The notes under the pieces are model-generated. The model worked only from the letters and a program-made list of their open reading frames with translations, had not been told where the DNA came from and did not search any database. The position numbers and the translations under genes were made by a program. From CALCCV01 sp964388665 (GTDB lineage: Bacteria > Bdellovibrionota > Bdellovibrionia > Bdellovibrionales > Bdellovibrionaceae), in NCBI GenBank assembly GCA_964388665.1, contig CAYMBJ010000138.1:1-6149 (forward strand): DNA of 6,149 nucleotides. The letters run 5' to 3'. Positions within the stretch are counted from its first letter, which is position 1. Every line of letters begins with the position of its first letter. Below, in pieces: positions 4,562 to 6,149 of this stretch.

Positions 4562-6091
4562 ATGTTAAACTATTCAAGAATCGTGGTCTTTGTAGTTTCC
4601 TCTTCTGCCATAGGAATTCTTTTTCAGAATTGTGGCGCCAGATTTGAATCCAGGCCTCCGGCTTCAAAGGCATTGTCTTCAGTAAATCAAAGTACTGATG
4701 GATTTTATTTCGTGAAGGACTACTTTGATACAGCTGAAAGTGCCCTCCTAAAGTTTCAAAATGAGAAAGTAGAATCTCGAAATGACACTGAGTTCGATCA
4801 TTTCTCAGTACTAGAAAACTCTTCTGATAAATCTGCCCTGGGATATTCAATGATTGTAGCGACCGAAGCATCGGATTGCTCCGATGACGGGGAGCCATTA
4901 GATCAGTTTACTATGGATGGGGTACACTTCACCCTGAGTCCGATTCATCAGAGTGAAAATGAATGCCTTTTGAGTTTGTTTGCGTCGTATCCAGAGATGG
5001 ATAAAAAATCAAGTTCAACCGGTAACTTAGCTTTTGTAATGCTAAACAAGAACCGTGCACGTCAGATTTTGTCGACTCTTGACCAAACCCAGCCCTCTAA
5101 GGTTCGCTCTTTCTATTTGGTGCCAAGCTTATATGAACAGAACGCCTCTGCATCTCAAGGTTCATCTCCAAATCCAAATCCCACTCCAAAGCCAGAGCCA
5201 ACACCGGCACCTACACCTAAACCTGAGCCAATGCCGACACCAAAGCCAGAACCAACCCCAACTCCAAAGCCTGAGCCCACTCCTACCCCTACAGGAGCTA
5301 TTCCATCGAAACATCCACATTGTAAAAATGCCTATCAAAAAACTTGGTCCGATCCGGCACAAGACTCACAAAGCGAGTTCAGTAAAAAATGGGGTAATCC
5401 CAAGGCTCTATATGGCTATAAAAATATCGAGTTTGGAAAAAGAGCTCCAGATGGCCGAAAATCATATAAAGTTAATTTTCCTAAAAACCAAGAAAGTCTT
5501 GCCATAAATTCATTTGAGGGCAATCAACTTGCCGGAAAAGACATTCGCTGTGCGACTGTGAGATACGACATATTTTTACCGAAGGACTTTACCAATTGTC
5601 ATACTGACAAAGTATATGCCAGAGAGGGCGCACAGGGAAAGTGTTTCATGAGCAAAATGCCAGGGCTCTTTGAGAGGAACATTGGTGGAGGCAGAACCAG
5701 TTCTGATGGTTGGTCCGTGCGACTGCAGTGGGCTGCGAGTCATAATGGTATTCAGCCGCGACAATATATCTATTCTTTAAATCGCGATGGAAAATATGGT
5801 ACAGGTGGAAAGAGCATCAGTAGCGTAACCTTAGATCAAGGTGTATGGCAGACCATTGAACAAGAAATTTGCCTAAATGATTTGGGCAAAGAAAATGGCA
5901 CATCCAAGTTAATCATCAAGAATAAACTAAAAGAAATTGGGGATGATCATGAGTTTAGGAAAAGCGATAGTATTCGTTTTAGGGGAATTTGGTGGATGTT
6001 TTATACTGGTGGAGCATCACAACCTCAGTACCGTTCTCCTAAAGATCAAAGCCTGTACCTAAGCAACTTTGAACTGTACACCTGTAAATAA
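4562..6091 (+). CDS. Secreted lipoprotein with PKPEP linker and family 14 polysaccharide lyase-like domain
   Basis: A 509-residue exported lipoprotein. Residues 1-23 are a signal peptide with hydrophobic core IVVFVVSSSAIGILF, then FQNC with the lipidation Cys at 24. Residues 25-200 match nothing I recognise. Residues 203-244 are a Pro/Thr/Lys/Glu linker with four PKPEP units. Residues 245-509 resemble polysaccharide lyase family 14 (alginate/glucuronan lyases such as the chlorella-virus vAL-1): KMPGLF (365-370), GWSVRLQW (383-390) and YIY (402-404). These place K365, S385, R387, Y402 and Y404 in the order and near-spacing of the vAL-1 catalytic set (recalled as K197, S219, R221, Y233, Y235). 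Six cysteines in this domain could form disulfides. Likely role: cleaving an acidic polysaccharide at or outside the cell surface; the substrate is unknown. ATG 4562 is preferred because GGGGGG (4550-4555) precedes it by 6 nt. ATG 4556 is possible, and 4538 has no RBS. Confidence 0.85.
   Translation: MLNYSRIVVFVVSSSAIGILFQNCGARFESRPPASKALSSVNQSTDGFYFVKDYFDTAESALLKFQNEKVESRNDTEFDHFSVLENSSDKSALGYSMIVATEASDCSDDGEPLDQFTMDGVHFTLSPIHQSENECLLSLFASYPEMDKKSSSTGNLAFVMLNKNRARQILSTLDQTQPSKVRSFYLVPSLYEQNASASQGSSPNPNPTPKPEPTPAPTPKPEPMPTPKPEPTPTPKPEPTPTPTGAIPSKHPHCKNAYQKTWSDPAQDSQSEFSKKWGNPKALYGYKNIEFGKRAPDGRKSYKVNFPKNQESLAINSFEGNQLAGKDIRCATVRYDIFLPKDFTNCHTDKVYAREGAQGKCFMSKMPGLFERNIGGGRTSSDGWSVRLQWAASHNGIQPRQYIYSLNRDGKYGTGGKSISSVTLDQGVWQTIEQEICLNDLGKENGTSKLIIKNKLKEIGDDHEFRKSDSIRFRGIWWMFYTGGASQPQYRSPKDQSLYLSNFELYTCK
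5183..5278 (+). repeat. 18-nt tandem-type repeats encoding TPKPEP
   Basis: Four imperfect copies of an 18-nt core, ACTCCAAAGCCAGAGCCA and variants, start at 5183, 5213, 5237 and 5261 (spacings 30, 24, 24). Differences are mostly at third codon positions, so the peptide TPKPEP is kept while the DNA diverges. It forms the linker of the lipoprotein and could change length by slippage. Confidence 0.75.
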
Positions 6092-6119
6092 TTTTTAAAC
6101 TGGTCCCTTTGTGTGTGAG

Positions 6120-6136
6120 GCCGCCTGACGGGCGGC
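6120..6136 (+). terminator. GC-rich hairpin after the lipoprotein gene
   Basis: GCCGCC (6120-6125) pairs with GGCGGC (6131-6136) around a TGACG loop, 28 nt after the stop codon. It is followed by TGCATCCTTAG rather than a T-run. It is a plausible but weak terminator, and the window ends 13 nt later. Confidence 0.4.
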
Positions 6137-6149
6137 TGCATCCTTAGAA

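Overview
The window looks like chromosomal DNA from a Gram-negative bacterium of the Bdellovibrio type (Bdellovibrionota). The best hint is the lipoprotein at the right end, whose lipobox region reads FQNCG, a form I associate from memory with this phylum. The mix of unusual families also fits: a plant-type RNase Z-like protein, a FabMG-like protein, a stand-alone LON domain and a cytoplasmic BtuF-like protein. This assignment is an inference; there is no rRNA or other marker gene here.

Layout. A possible gene tail on the + strand (2-94) meets a two-gene minus-strand operon head-on (91-2231). The upstream gene of that operon is a 435-residue protein resembling the FabMG enoyl-ACP reductase family. 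It is coupled through a GTGATG stop/start junction to a 277-residue RNase Z-like metallo-beta-lactamase-fold hydrolase. Divergent from it is a + strand gene with a TTG start (2371-3111) for a BtuF-like helical-backbone metal-receptor protein without a signal peptide. A terminator-like hairpin (3181-3220) follows, interleaved with a good sigma70-type promoter (3205-3234). The predicted transcript begins directly in a self-complementary leader of about 85 nt before a stand-alone LON substrate-binding-domain gene (3344-3961).

From 3962 to about 4561 there is no convincing gene. This stretch holds two strong hairpins (4003-4038, 4329-4359), a set of competing complementary segments (4055-4133), and a 91-bp piece of the LON-domain gene repeated at about 91% identity (4398-4488). 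The last gene (4562-6091) encodes a 509-residue secreted lipoprotein: signal peptide, unrecognised N-terminal region, proline-rich PKPEP linker, and a C-terminal domain resembling family 14 polysaccharide lyases with the expected catalytic-type residues.

The genes do not form one obvious pathway. The minus operon pairs a lipid-type enzyme with an RNA-type or general hydrolase. The + strand genes look like independent units. No phage, IS, CRISPR or defence system is visible. The most unusual features are the LON-gene fragment duplication inside a structured gene-free stretch and the structured leader of the LON-domain gene.
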